A stretch of 5,537 nt of DNA from Candidatus Bathyarchaeota archaeon (GTDB taxonomy: Archaea; Thermoproteota; Bathyarchaeia; Bathyarchaeales; Bathycorpusculaceae), in the NCBI GenBank assembly GCA_026014845.1, contig JAOZHM010000005.1:1-5537 (forward strand), given 5' to 3'. The notes under the pieces are model-generated. The model was given only the letters and a program-made list of their open reading frames with translations. It did not search any database and was not told the DNA's origin. Within the stretch, counting starts at the first letter, position 1. Each line of letters opens with the position of its first letter. The translations under genes and the position numbers were made by a program. Below, one piece after another: positions 1 to 5,537 of this stretch.

Positions 1-231
1 GAACAATCTTCTATTTTCGCACACTTCGTGTGCCTGGTCAACCTCTTTCCAACCTCTTACTTCTCTCCAGCCTCCCTACTTTGTGGATATCACCACTCAA
101 CCTAATTGTGTGTTTATGTTTGTTGATCTTCTCAGGTAACACTGAAGAATTTCCAATTTTTAGATTCTAAACGGGATAAAAGAATAGAATTTCTAAAAAT
201 AAACCAAATTTAGAAAATAGAAATAAAAAAA
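1..231. other. Intergenic region, no supported gene
   Basis: No gene can be supported here. Positions 39-80 are almost all pyrimidine on the + strand and carry an imperfect 11-nt tandem repeat (CAACCTCTT at 39-47 and 50-58). A perfect 6-bp hairpin with a 3-nt loop lies at 19-33 (GCACAC/GTGTGC) and is not followed by a T-run on either strand. On the - strand this stretch is purine-rich and could be the leader of a gene lying left of the window, but the leftward frames show no ATG and only weak GTG/TTG starts. Positions 150-231 are very AT-rich and contain an 8-bp inverted repeat (190-197 with 209-216). Confidence 0.5.
219..231 (-). terminator. T-run terminator after the GrpB gene
   Basis: Read on the - strand, the sequence straight after the TGA stop is seven T's, then A, then more T's. 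A T-run without a strong hairpin is the usual archaeal termination signal. A weak 8-bp inverted repeat (190-216) lies just beyond it. Confidence 0.45.
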
Positions 232-777
232 TCATGTATGCTTATGGCTTGTCTTAGCGATTACAGATTCGATGAATGATGTTTTGGCGTTAGTGTAACC
301 TTCACGGTCTGAGCCGTACTTGATAGCTAATCTTTTCTTCAACTCATAATACTTTTGAGCTACCTTTGGACGAGTGCGAAGATAATCACGAAATAGTAAA
401 TGCTTCTTGCGGAAATCACTTGTCAGTTCAACCATATGCAAGTGGTAATGTTGTTCTTTGGGAGGATGACCTTTGTGGAAATATCGCCTTTCTGGAATTG
501 ATTCCTCATATTCAGGAACATACTCGTAACCGATGCTTTCAAGGGGTTCGATACACTTCTCAGCGTCGTTAAGATGATTGAGGGTGACCATTATGTCAAT
601 TATTGGTTTTGCGCCCAAACCTGGAACAGCAGTACTCCCTATGTGCTCAATTGCCACAATAATATGCCCAATAACCTTCTGAATCAGAGCTTTTTCCTTC
701 TTATACAACACAGGCCATTGAGGATCATAATCAACAATTTCAACTTTCCTTTTGGCCACTTTTTCTAATAGTTTCAT
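232..777 (-). CDS. GrpB/UPF0157 family protein (nucleotidyltransferase fold)
   Basis: This 181-residue protein has the full GrpB/UPF0157 pattern: YDPQWP near residues 17-22, then IEHIGSTAVPGLGAKPIIDI at about 43-62, where the GS and the following Asp resemble a nucleotidyltransferase active site. A HYHLH cluster follows at 110-114 and the FRDYLR..P helix region at about 129-137. The family's biochemical role is poorly established; some members are fused to dephospho-CoA kinase in bacteria. It is probably a cytosolic enzyme. The frame is open upstream to an ATG at 1071, giving 279 codons. I prefer the ATG at 775-777 because GGAG sits 4 nt before it, a TATA-like CTATATTTTC lies at 838-847, and the resulting length and N-terminus fit the family. 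The gene appears monocistronic and ends in a T-run. Confidence 0.82.
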   Translation of the reverse strand: MKLLEKVAKRKVEIVDYDPQWPVLYKKEKALIQKVIGHIIVAIEHIGSTAVPGLGAKPIIDIMVTLNHLNDAEKCIEPLESIGYEYVPEYEESIPERRYFHKGHPPKEQHYHLHMVELTSDFRKKHLLFRDYLRTRPKVAQKYYELKKRLAIKYGSDREGYTNAKTSFIESVIAKTSHKHT

Positions 778-837
778 TGCACTCCATCTCGTATCATTTG
801 CCGAGAGTTTTACAATTTCGTAAATTACCAACTGGAT

Positions 838-847
838 GAAAATATAG
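838..847 (-). promoter_or_regulatory. Candidate box A (TATA) promoter for the GrpB gene
   Basis: The - strand reads CTATATTTTC here, a good match to an archaeal TATA box. It lies about 65 bp before the preferred start at 777, which would give a leader of roughly 40 nt. Its place inside the longer open frame argues against the long form of the protein. This was found by pattern only. Confidence 0.35.
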
Positions 848-1137
848 TTTTGCAAGAAATGAGAGATTTTGTAATTGTAATTTGTAAAATCAGAGGTCAT
901 GTAGAGTCTACGAACAGTTCTGGAGGTTATGTACACCAAGGCTAAAGCGATAATAAGAAATAGCCTCTTGCATGAATGCCTGTCTATGCCTCGCGAGATA
1001 TCGCGCGCGCTTTTTTTCAAGCATAAACCTCGGTTCACCCATCTGTTAGACGCCAGTGAGTTCTTTTTCATGCTAATGCTCTACTTTATCTTTTCTTAAT
1101 TTAGGGACGAAAAGATCTTGTTCTAAGCTCCGTGTCG

Positions 1138-1146
1138 AGAAAAAGG
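1138..1146 (-). terminator. Candidate T-run terminator after tRNA-Leu
   Basis: The - strand reads CCTTTTTCT about 36-44 nt beyond the tRNA 3' end. A T5 run is a plausible archaeal terminator for the tRNA transcript. The intervening trailer would have to be trimmed. Confidence 0.3.
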
Positions 1147-1181
1147 ACCCCAAAATTGGACACACATTTTCGACATTGTAG

Positions 1182-1266
1182 TGCGGGGGGTGGGATTTGA
1201 ACCCACGAACCCCTACAGGACAGCCGCCTCAGGGCTGCGCCTTTGACCTGGCTTGGCAACCCCCGC
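1182..1266 (-). tRNA. tRNA-Leu, anticodon GAG
   Basis: An 85-nt class II tRNA on the - strand. The acceptor arms GCGGGGG (1260-1266) and CCCCCGC (1183-1189) pair fully, with discriminator A at 1182 as expected for Leu. The anticodon stem CAGCC/GGCTG closes the loop CTGAGGC, so the anticodon is GAG (+ strand 1228-1230), reading CUC and CUU. The T arm is GTGGG-TTCAAAT-CCCAC. A 14-nt variable arm (1207-1220) marks it as Leu/Ser type. CCA is not encoded (the next bases are CTA), so a CCA-adding enzyme must finish it. There is no intron. The best upstream promoter candidate is TTTAATTT at 1303-1310 on the - strand, which is weak. Confidence 0.96.
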
Positions 1267-1449
1267 TTATAGCTTGTCCTTTTATTTCTAGATTTACGGT
1301 TGAAATTAAATCTTGCTTCGATTTGAAGAAATCTCGTCGTGAATGGGTTATAAAAAGAGAGGTATTAGATTATGCGCAAGTCTTCTTTTATCGTTGTTAA
1401 CGCAACATGAGAGTTTGATCTCTCCACGCTTAAAAGAAAGAAGCATTCT
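1267..1449. other. Spacer between tRNA-Leu and the creatininase-family gene
   Basis: No gene is supported. On the + strand there is a TATA-like GTTATAAAAAG (1348-1358) and a 12-codon frame, MRKSSFIVVNAT (1372-1410), preceded at 9 nt by GAGAGG. The spacing is too short for that TATA to serve that start codon, so it is probably chance. The left end should contain the tRNA promoter and the right end the terminator of the creatininase-family gene. Confidence 0.4.
1409..1443 (-). terminator. Candidate terminator of the creatininase-family gene
   Basis: Just after the TAG stop the - strand has a T-rich stretch (CTTCTTTCTTTTAA, about 1430-1443), followed by a perfect 5-bp hairpin with a 6-nt loop (GAGAG/CTCTC, 1409-1424). 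The T-rich part is the more likely archaeal signal. The hairpin follows it rather than preceding it, so this is not a bacterial-type terminator. Confidence 0.3.
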
Positions 1450-2217
1450 CTAGACTTTAGATTTACTTATCAAATCCTCAATCTTCGTCTCTTTGAGCAG
1501 ATTTACATGTTTAACCAGTTCGTTCACAGTAGCTTCAAAAATTTTTTTGCCTTTTTCTGCAGAGGCTGTTGTTGACTTTCCAAACACGCCTGAACTTGTA
1601 TAGTCCACGGTGTCCAAGGGAAGCGTCATGCCTTCTGTTTGTACAGAGTGTTTGCGAGGTTCTTCATCCACAGCCCTATTCATACCCACAATCTGCGGGT
1701 GTAAAGCCAAATTCACTGATGTTTCCTCAGCTGCAGCATGTCCTCTTTCTTCTAGCTCAAAAAGGTTTGGCAAAAGTTTGTTTACAACTGACCACCATTG
1801 AAAGATAGACACAAAAACTCCTTTTTCTCTAAGTTCTCTAGCCATCTCCATGAGAGCACAGCGGTTGCCGCCGTGTCCGTTAACTACCACAATTTTTCTA
1901 ACGCCATAATAGTTAAGCGATAAGCATACTTCTTTCACATAGCTTTTGAACGTTTTAGGCGATATGAAAATGGTTCCCCAAAACTGTTTATGATGGGAAC
2001 TAACCCCGAAGGGAATCACTTGTAGGCAAAGCACTCCTGCGCGTTTAGCTGTTTCTTCGGCTACAGCCTTAGCTATCAAATGGTCTGTTCCAAGAGGATT
2101 TTGCGGACCGTGCTGCTCGTTTGAACCAACTGGGAGAAGTGCGATGTCATTTTTCTTGAAATAATCTTTGGCTTCGGTCCAGCTCATTTCATGAAGCCTA
2201 ACCTTCAATGTTTTCAC
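1450..2217 (-). CDS. Creatininase-family metal-dependent amidohydrolase
   Basis: This 255-residue protein matches the creatininase family, which hydrolyses C-N bonds with two metal ions. Members include creatininase, the archaeal formamide hydrolase ArfB (riboflavin/F420 synthesis) and MftE. Visible motifs are LLPVGSNEQHGP (28-38) with likely metal ligands E34 and H36, TD with D45, NGHGGN (113-118) with H115, and GHAAAEETS (159-167) with H160 and E165. The last motif is usually HAGExETS, so the Gly and first Glu are both Ala here. The substrate cannot be read from sequence; ArfB is an attractive guess but unproven. The first codon of this frame is GTG with almost no leader. A TTG three codons in (2206-2208) has a better-placed GGGTGA 5 nt before it and would give 252 residues. 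It is transcribed divergently from the glmM-like operon. Confidence 0.88.
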   Translation of the reverse strand: MKTLKVRLHEMSWTEAKDYFKKNDIALLPVGSNEQHGPQNPLGTDHLIAKAVAEETAKRAGVLCLQVIPFGVSSHHKQFWGTIFISPKTFKSYVKEVCLSLNYYGVRKIVVVNGHGGNRCALMEMARELREKGVFVSIFQWWSVVNKLLPNLFELEERGHAAAEETSVNLALHPQIVGMNRAVDEEPRKHSVQTEGMTLPLDTVDYTSSGVFGKSTTASAEKGKKIFEATVNELVKHVNLLKETKIEDLISKSKV

Positions 2218-2219
2218 CC
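2206..2219 (-). promoter_or_regulatory. Ribosome-binding site bearing on the amidohydrolase start
   Basis: On the - strand GGGTGA (2214-2219) contains the GTG start itself and sits 5 nt before an in-frame TTG (2206-2208). GGTGA matches the archaeal 16S 3' end, so translation may begin at the TTG. The alternative is GTG initiation on a near-leaderless mRNA. Either choice leaves all motifs intact. Confidence 0.4.
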
Positions 2220-2228
2220 TTTCACGAA

Positions 2229-2248
2229 ATCGTTTTATTAAAAACGAT
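2229..2248. repeat. 20-bp interrupted palindrome, possible operator
   Basis: ATCGTTTT and AAAACGAT are perfect 8-bp inverted arms around ATTA. The site sits directly beside the TATA-like element at 2250-2257, between it and the expected start of the leftward transcript, where a bound dimeric regulator would block that promoter. No regulator gene is visible in the window. Confidence 0.5.
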
Positions 2249-2259
2249 CAAATATAAGC
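2249..2259. promoter_or_regulatory. Bidirectional TATA-like element of the divergent promoter
   Basis: The + strand reads AAATATAAG and the - strand CTTATATTT, each acceptable as an archaeal box A. Leftward, a start about 25 bp away would fall near 2228, leaving a leader of about 10-20 nt for the amidohydrolase gene. Rightward, a start near 2280 would leave a leader of about 55 nt for the glmM-like gene. Only this element is well placed for both genes. Confidence 0.4.
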
Positions 2260-2284
2260 TTGCAGTTTAAAACGGTGAAAACCC

Positions 2285-2299
2285 ATGAAAGCGTATTAA
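2285..2299 (+). other. Possible four-codon leader peptide ORF (MKAY)
   Basis: ATG AAA GCG TAT TAA lies in the presumed leader of the glmM-like mRNA, preceded by GGTGA. It could be a translated upstream ORF, but it is so short that chance is a fair explanation. Confidence 0.15.
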
Positions 2300-2334
2300 C
2301 ATCTAAGAACATTATTTAGGTTGGAGTATGACGC

Positions 2335-3711
2335 ATGTTAGGTCCAAGACGATTATTTGGGACAAATGGAATCCGTGGAGTTGTTAACAAAGAATTAACC
2401 TCGCAAATGGTAATTAAAATTGGAAGCGCGATAGGAACATTCTTCCAGTGTGGAAATCTTGTAGTTGGATATGACGCTAGAACAAGCAGTCCAATGCTTA
2501 CACGGGCGGTTATTGCTGGTTTAAATGCAACAGGATGCAACGTGTTTTTCGCTGGGATGTCGCCTACTCCAGCACTACAATTCACTGTGAAAAACCATAA
2601 AACGGACGGTGGGGTGATAGTAACTGCGTCGCATAACCCACCGCAATACAATGGAATAAAAGTTGTGTGGAACGACGGAATAGAGCTTTCGCGAGAACAG
2701 GAAATTCGAATTGAAAACATATTCTTCGATGAGAAGATGCGTTACGCTGAATGGGACAATCTAGGAGCAACACGTGACCTTCCCGGAGTGATTGATGATT
2801 ACATAGAAGCAATGAAAAGGCATGTAAATGTTGCTGGAATATCGAAAAAACACTACCATGTTGTTGTCGATACTGCAAACAGTGTGGGCAGCCTAGTCGC
2901 CCCACGACTGCTTCGAGAGTTAGGATGCAAAGTTACAACCATAAACGCAAATATTGACGGAACATTTCCCGGAAGATTACCAGAACCTCGCCCAGAAAAC
3001 CTCAAGGATTTAGCCCTGACAGTGAAAGCCGTAGGTGCAGATTCAGGCGTTGCATACGATGGTGATGCTGACCGCTCAATATTCGTTGACGAAAACGGGG
3101 AAATTCATTGGGGAGACGAAACCTTCGCCTTAGTTGAAAAACACTTTTTAAAGGATAACCCAGACGAGAAAATTGTTACACCAGTAAGTTCCTCAACCTT
3201 GGTTAAGGACATAGCGGACTCTTATGGCGGAGAAATTGTATGGACAAAAGTAGGAAGCATAACAGTCTCCCAAACCATGAAGAAGATAAATGCAAAACTT
3301 GGCGGGGAGGAAAATGGAGGAATCTTTTACGGACCTCACCAATCGGTTAGAGACGGAGCGATGGCGACAGCCCTAATCCTAGACATCATGGCTAAAACTG
3401 GTGAAAAACTTTCAAATCTGCTTGGAAAACTGCCAAAATACTTCATTGAAAAGGGTAAGGTTGAATGCCCAAACGAGGTTAGAGAGAAAGTCCTTGAGAA
3501 ATTAATTGAACAACTGAGCGGATTAAACTTGAACACGATTGATGGAGTCAAAATATGGTTCGAGGATAAAAGCGCAATTCTAATGCGTCCAAGCGGAACA
3601 GAGCCCATTTACAGGCTGTATTCAGAAGCAAAGACAGAGAAAAAAGCCTTACAACTCGTCAAAGAATATAGTTTAAGACTTAAAAGAGTAATTGACAGCT
3701 TAAACAGTTAA
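2335..3711 (+). CDS. glmM: Phosphoglucosamine mutase / phosphohexomutase
   Basis: This 458-residue alpha-D-phosphohexomutase has all four family signatures in order. FGTNGIRG (8-15) is followed by TASHNPPQYNGIK (97-109) with the phosphoserine S99, YDGDADRS (241-248) with metal-binding D242, D244 and D246, and GGEENGG (323-329) for sugar recognition. RPSGTEP (418-424) binds the phosphate. The enzyme should convert glucosamine-6-phosphate to glucosamine-1-phosphate for UDP-GlcNAc synthesis in the cytosol. The FGTNGIRG form favours GlmM, but archaeal members can also act on mannose or glucose phosphates. The ATG follows GGAG at 2323-2326 with an 8-nt gap, and the signature begins at residue 8 as expected. 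It is the first gene of a rightward operon; the next gene starts 32 bp after its stop. Confidence 0.93.
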   Translation: MLGPRRLFGTNGIRGVVNKELTSQMVIKIGSAIGTFFQCGNLVVGYDARTSSPMLTRAVIAGLNATGCNVFFAGMSPTPALQFTVKNHKTDGGVIVTASHNPPQYNGIKVVWNDGIELSREQEIRIENIFFDEKMRYAEWDNLGATRDLPGVIDDYIEAMKRHVNVAGISKKHYHVVVDTANSVGSLVAPRLLRELGCKVTTINANIDGTFPGRLPEPRPENLKDLALTVKAVGADSGVAYDGDADRSIFVDENGEIHWGDETFALVEKHFLKDNPDEKIVTPVSSSTLVKDIADSYGGEIVWTKVGSITVSQTMKKINAKLGGEENGGIFYGPHQSVRDGAMATALILDIMAKTGEKLSNLLGKLPKYFIEKGKVECPNEVREKVLEKLIEQLSGLNLNTIDGVKIWFEDKSAILMRPSGTEPIYRLYSEAKTEKKALQLVKEYSLRLKRVIDSLNS

Positions 3712-3743
3712 ATCAGTTTCTCATAAATCATGGAGAATACCAG

Positions 3744-5123
3744 ATGTCAACATTGATACTGCATATAAAACCAGAAGACATAGATAATGTCGAGAAGCGC
3801 AGAAAATATAGGGTTAGCATCATAGGTTGTGGACGAAACGGTGTTCTTCACGCTTACCTCTTCTCTGAAGCTGGATTCAAGATAATATGCGTTGACGCAG
3901 ACCGAGCATTAGTAAACCGTCTTACAAGAGGAAAATCTCCCTTTCTAAAAAGTAGAGTTGAACCTTTGCTGAAGAAACATGTGAAAAATGGATGTATAAA
4001 AGCTACAAACGATGTTAAAGCGGCTGTCGCGCAAAGCGACGTCATATTGATAACAACTCAAGCAAAGATTGACAGAAAGAAAAAGGTCAACTATTCACAC
4101 ATAGAAAAGGTATGCAAGCAGGTGGGTTCAAGTCTCCGACGCGGCTCACTGGTCATTGTCATGAGTGCTGTTGGACCAGCCACAGCAGAGACGTTAATCA
4201 GAGAGACCTTAGAAAACACCTCCGGATTTAAAGTTGGAGTCGATTTCGGCCTAGCCTACAGCCCAGTTCGAGTTTTAGACGAACAAACTTTGGAAAAATT
4301 GGCTGATTGTAAGCGGATTGTAGCAGCAACGGACAAGGACAGCTTAAACGCTGCCTCAATTGTTCTAGGAACCATCGCAAAAAACGGTGTGGTAAAGACG
4401 GACGATGTGAAAACAGCGGAAGCGACAATACTCTTTGAATCCGTACAGTATTATGCCAACGTTGCTTTGGCTAATGAATTCGCTTGCTTTTGTGAAAAAG
4501 CGGGCATAGATTACCTTAAGGCCAAAGAACTTGCAGAAACAAGTGCACATGGCACACTTGTCTCGCCAACACTTACTTGCAGAAACATACGTGAAGAGCC
4601 ATATCTATTATTGGAGGAAGCTGAAAACTTGAACATGAAACTCCGAATTCCTTCAATTGCCAGAGAGATAAACGAGGAGATTTTAAAACATGCGGTCAGT
4701 TTGATAAGAGAAACGTTAAGAAGCTGTGGAAAGACCTTGAGAAGGGCAAAAATTTCTCTGCTGGGAATTTCACGAACACCAAACATGAAGGACATACCAA
4801 AAGTTTCAGCCGAGAAACTTGCTAAAATTCTGGAGACTAAAGGTGCCAAAGTCAGCCTTTATGATCCATATTTATCAGTTAAAGACTTGGCTGATTTGAG
4901 TCATCCCTTCAAGAGAAATTTAACGGAAGCCATGGAGGGCGTAGACTGCATAGTGATATTTACAGGTCACGACCGGTTCAAACGTTTAAACCTAAAGAAA
5001 CTGAAAATCATGGCAAAGATGCCAGCTGCTATAGTTGATCTTGAAGGCGTTGTCGATCCCAAAAAAGTTGAAAGGGAAGGGCTCATATACCGTGGTTTAG
5101 GAAGAGGAGTTTGGACAAAATGA
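3744..5123 (+). CDS. Nucleotide-sugar dehydrogenase homologue with degenerate active site
   Basis: This 459-residue protein has the three-part UDP-glucose/GDP-mannose dehydrogenase architecture. An N-terminal Rossmann domain carries GCGRNG (28-33) and D51, a central helix domain carries ANVALANEFACFCEKAGID (238-256), and the C-terminal UDP-binding domain begins about 337 with LLGISRTPN and SLYDPY (371-376), ending GLGRG. Normal members oxidise the C6 alcohol of a UDP-sugar to the acid in two NAD-dependent steps. Here the catalytic residues differ: STVPPG is SAVGPA (141-146), SPE is SPV (V175), the catalytic Lys and Asn are I229 and S233, and the GGxC loop is TLTCRNIREEP (276-286). A 22-residue extension precedes the Rossmann fold. 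The ATG follows GGAG by 8 nt. The frame is intact, so this is not simple decay. The fold is sure; catalysis is doubtful. Confidence 0.85.
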   Translation: MSTLILHIKPEDIDNVEKRRKYRVSIIGCGRNGVLHAYLFSEAGFKIICVDADRALVNRLTRGKSPFLKSRVEPLLKKHVKNGCIKATNDVKAAVAQSDVILITTQAKIDRKKKVNYSHIEKVCKQVGSSLRRGSLVIVMSAVGPATAETLIRETLENTSGFKVGVDFGLAYSPVRVLDEQTLEKLADCKRIVAATDKDSLNAASIVLGTIAKNGVVKTDDVKTAEATILFESVQYYANVALANEFACFCEKAGIDYLKAKELAETSAHGTLVSPTLTCRNIREEPYLLLEEAENLNMKLRIPSIAREINEEILKHAVSLIRETLRSCGKTLRRAKISLLGISRTPNMKDIPKVSAEKLAKILETKGAKVSLYDPYLSVKDLADLSHPFKRNLTEAMEGVDCIVIFTGHDRFKRLNLKKLKIMAKMPAAIVDLEGVVDPKKVEREGLIYRGLGRGVWTK

Positions 5124-5537
5124 AAAAGTTAGGTGTTGCAGTTATTGGAACAGGGTTCTGGGGAAGAAACCAAGCGAGAGTTTACAAAGAGTTAGATGAA
5201 ACAGAGCTTTTAGCAGTTTGTGACATAAACGCTGAAAGAGCCAAAGCCGTGGCTAAGCAATTTGGTGCAAAACCCTACACAAACCTCGGAAGAATGCTGA
5301 AAAGAAAAGACATCAGAGCGATAAGCATCTGTACGTGGTCAACAAACCTTGCAAAACAAGCACTAAAAGCCTTGAAAGCAGAAAAACATGTCTTAGTTGA
5401 AAAACCAATGGCAACAAACGTGAAGCAAGCGGAAAAATTGCAAGAAACAGCAGAAAAGCAAGATCTACACCTTACAGTAGGCTTCTTAATGCGGTTTATT
5501 CCAGGAGTCCAACACATCAAAAAGGCAATTAAAAACA
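5120..5537 (+). CDS. Gfo/Idh/MocA family oxidoreductase (N-terminal part)
   Basis: The reading frame starts at an ATG overlapping the previous TGA by 4 bp (ATGA), with AGGAG 10 nt upstream, and stays open to the window edge; 139 residues are visible. A Rossmann motif GTGFWG (10-15) and D35 at the end of the second strand suggest NAD(H) preference. VEKP (93-96) carries the family's K95, and VGFLMRFIPGV (120-130) matches the usual GxxxRFxP entry to the C-terminal domain. The common TPxxxH segment is TWSTNL here. The family oxidises or reduces sugars and nucleotide sugars. The neighbours make a UDP-amino-sugar or uronate 3-dehydrogenase (WlbA/GnnA-like) a reasonable guess, but the C-terminal substrate domain is not in view. 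Overlap with the upstream gene implies coupled translation. Confidence 0.9.
   Translation, partial: MKKLGVAVIGTGFWGRNQARVYKELDETELLAVCDINAERAKAVAKQFGAKPYTNLGRMLKRKDIRAISICTWSTNLAKQALKALKAEKHVLVEKPMATNVKQAEKLQETAEKQDLHLTVGFLMRFIPGVQHIKKAIKN

Larger units (their letters stand above)
778..1181. other. Spacer between GrpB gene and tRNA; open frame of doubtful status
   Basis: No independent gene is convincing in these 404 bases. On the - strand the GrpB frame stays open from 1071 to 777. Those 98 extra codons would encode two hydrophobic stretches (about residues 37-50 and 72-88) with basic flanks, but no ribosome-binding site precedes the ATG at 1071. On the + strand a 56-codon frame (929-1099) starts only 2 nt after a GGAGG, too close for normal use. 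A GC-rich island at 991-1010 (CGCGA-GATA-TCGCG, then CGCGC and seven T's) stands out from its AT-rich surroundings. Confidence 0.4.
2210..2282. repeat. Pair of 9-bp inverted repeats flanking the divergent promoter
   Basis: GTTTTCACC at 2210-2218 and GGTGAAAAC at 2274-2282 are perfect inverted copies. The left copy overlaps the amidohydrolase start and ribosome-binding site. The right copy sits at the expected rightward transcript start. Each copy contains GGTGA in the sense of its own transcript, so the symmetry could reflect translation signals or a regulator site. Confidence 0.45.

Noticed and set aside
19..33. 6-bp hairpin GCACAC-TTC-GTGTGC as a terminator
   Set aside because: No T-run follows on either strand, and it is not adjacent to a gene end in view.
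1..75. Leftward open frame at the left edge as the start of a gene
   Set aside because: It has about 25 codons with no ATG and only weak GTG/TTG options; purine-rich composition alone does not support coding.
366..768. Two + strand open frames (366-572 and 574-768) opposite the GrpB gene
   Set aside because: They are antisense to a well-supported GrpB coding region and have no recognisable protein features.
929..1099. 56-codon + strand frame starting ATG after GGAGG
   Set aside because: Only 2 nt separate GGAGG from the ATG, no family is recognisable, and it lies opposite another doubtful open frame.
1182..1266. tRNA-Leu as an integration site for a mobile segment carrying the GrpB gene
   Set aside because: No direct repeat of the tRNA 3' end was found in 1-1181, and no integrase is present.
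1348..1410. TATA-like element plus 12-codon ORF (MRKSSFIVVNAT) on the + strand
   Set aside because: The TATA-to-ATG spacing is too short for the transcript to include the start codon, and the peptide is very short.
2582..2905. Long - strand open frames opposite the glmM-like gene
   Set aside because: They are shadows of a gene with all its family signatures on the + strand.

Overview
The window looks like chromosomal DNA from an archaeon. The evidence is a tRNA-Leu gene with no encoded CCA tail, GGAG/GGTGA-type ribosome-binding sites, TATA (box A)-like elements upstream of genes, and short T-runs rather than strong hairpins after genes. The proteins look archaeal, with heavy ATA/AGA codon use. 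A Bathyarchaeia-like or other TACK-type lineage is my best guess, but that rests on recollection of similar proteins and is not proven here.

Layout: the left half (1-2217) reads leftward. It holds a GrpB/UPF0157 family gene (232-777), a tRNA-Leu(GAG) (1182-1266) and a creatininase-family metal-dependent amidohydrolase (1450-2217). Between them are AT-rich spacers with candidate T-run terminators. The right half (2335-5537) reads rightward as one compact transcription unit: a phosphoglucosamine/phosphohexomutase (glmM-like), a nucleotide-sugar-dehydrogenase homologue 32 bp downstream, and a Gfo/Idh/MocA oxidoreductase that overlaps the previous stop by 4 bp (ATGA) and runs off the right edge. 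The two halves meet at a divergent promoter (2218-2334) containing one TATA-like element readable in both directions, a perfect 20-bp interrupted palindrome and a wider pair of 9-bp inverted repeats.

How the genes may work together: GlmM would supply glucosamine-1-phosphate for UDP-GlcNAc. A UDP-sugar dehydrogenase homologue followed by a Gfo/Idh/MocA dehydrogenase is the kind of set used to make modified amino-sugar or uronic-acid nucleotides for surface glycans or N-glycans. The most notable point is that the dehydrogenase homologue keeps its fold motifs but lacks nearly every catalytic residue of the family, including the Gly-rich loop around the catalytic Cys. It may be a pseudoenzyme, a regulatory subunit or an enzyme with changed chemistry inside a sugar-nucleotide operon. 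Nothing points to a mobile element, CRISPR array or defence system.
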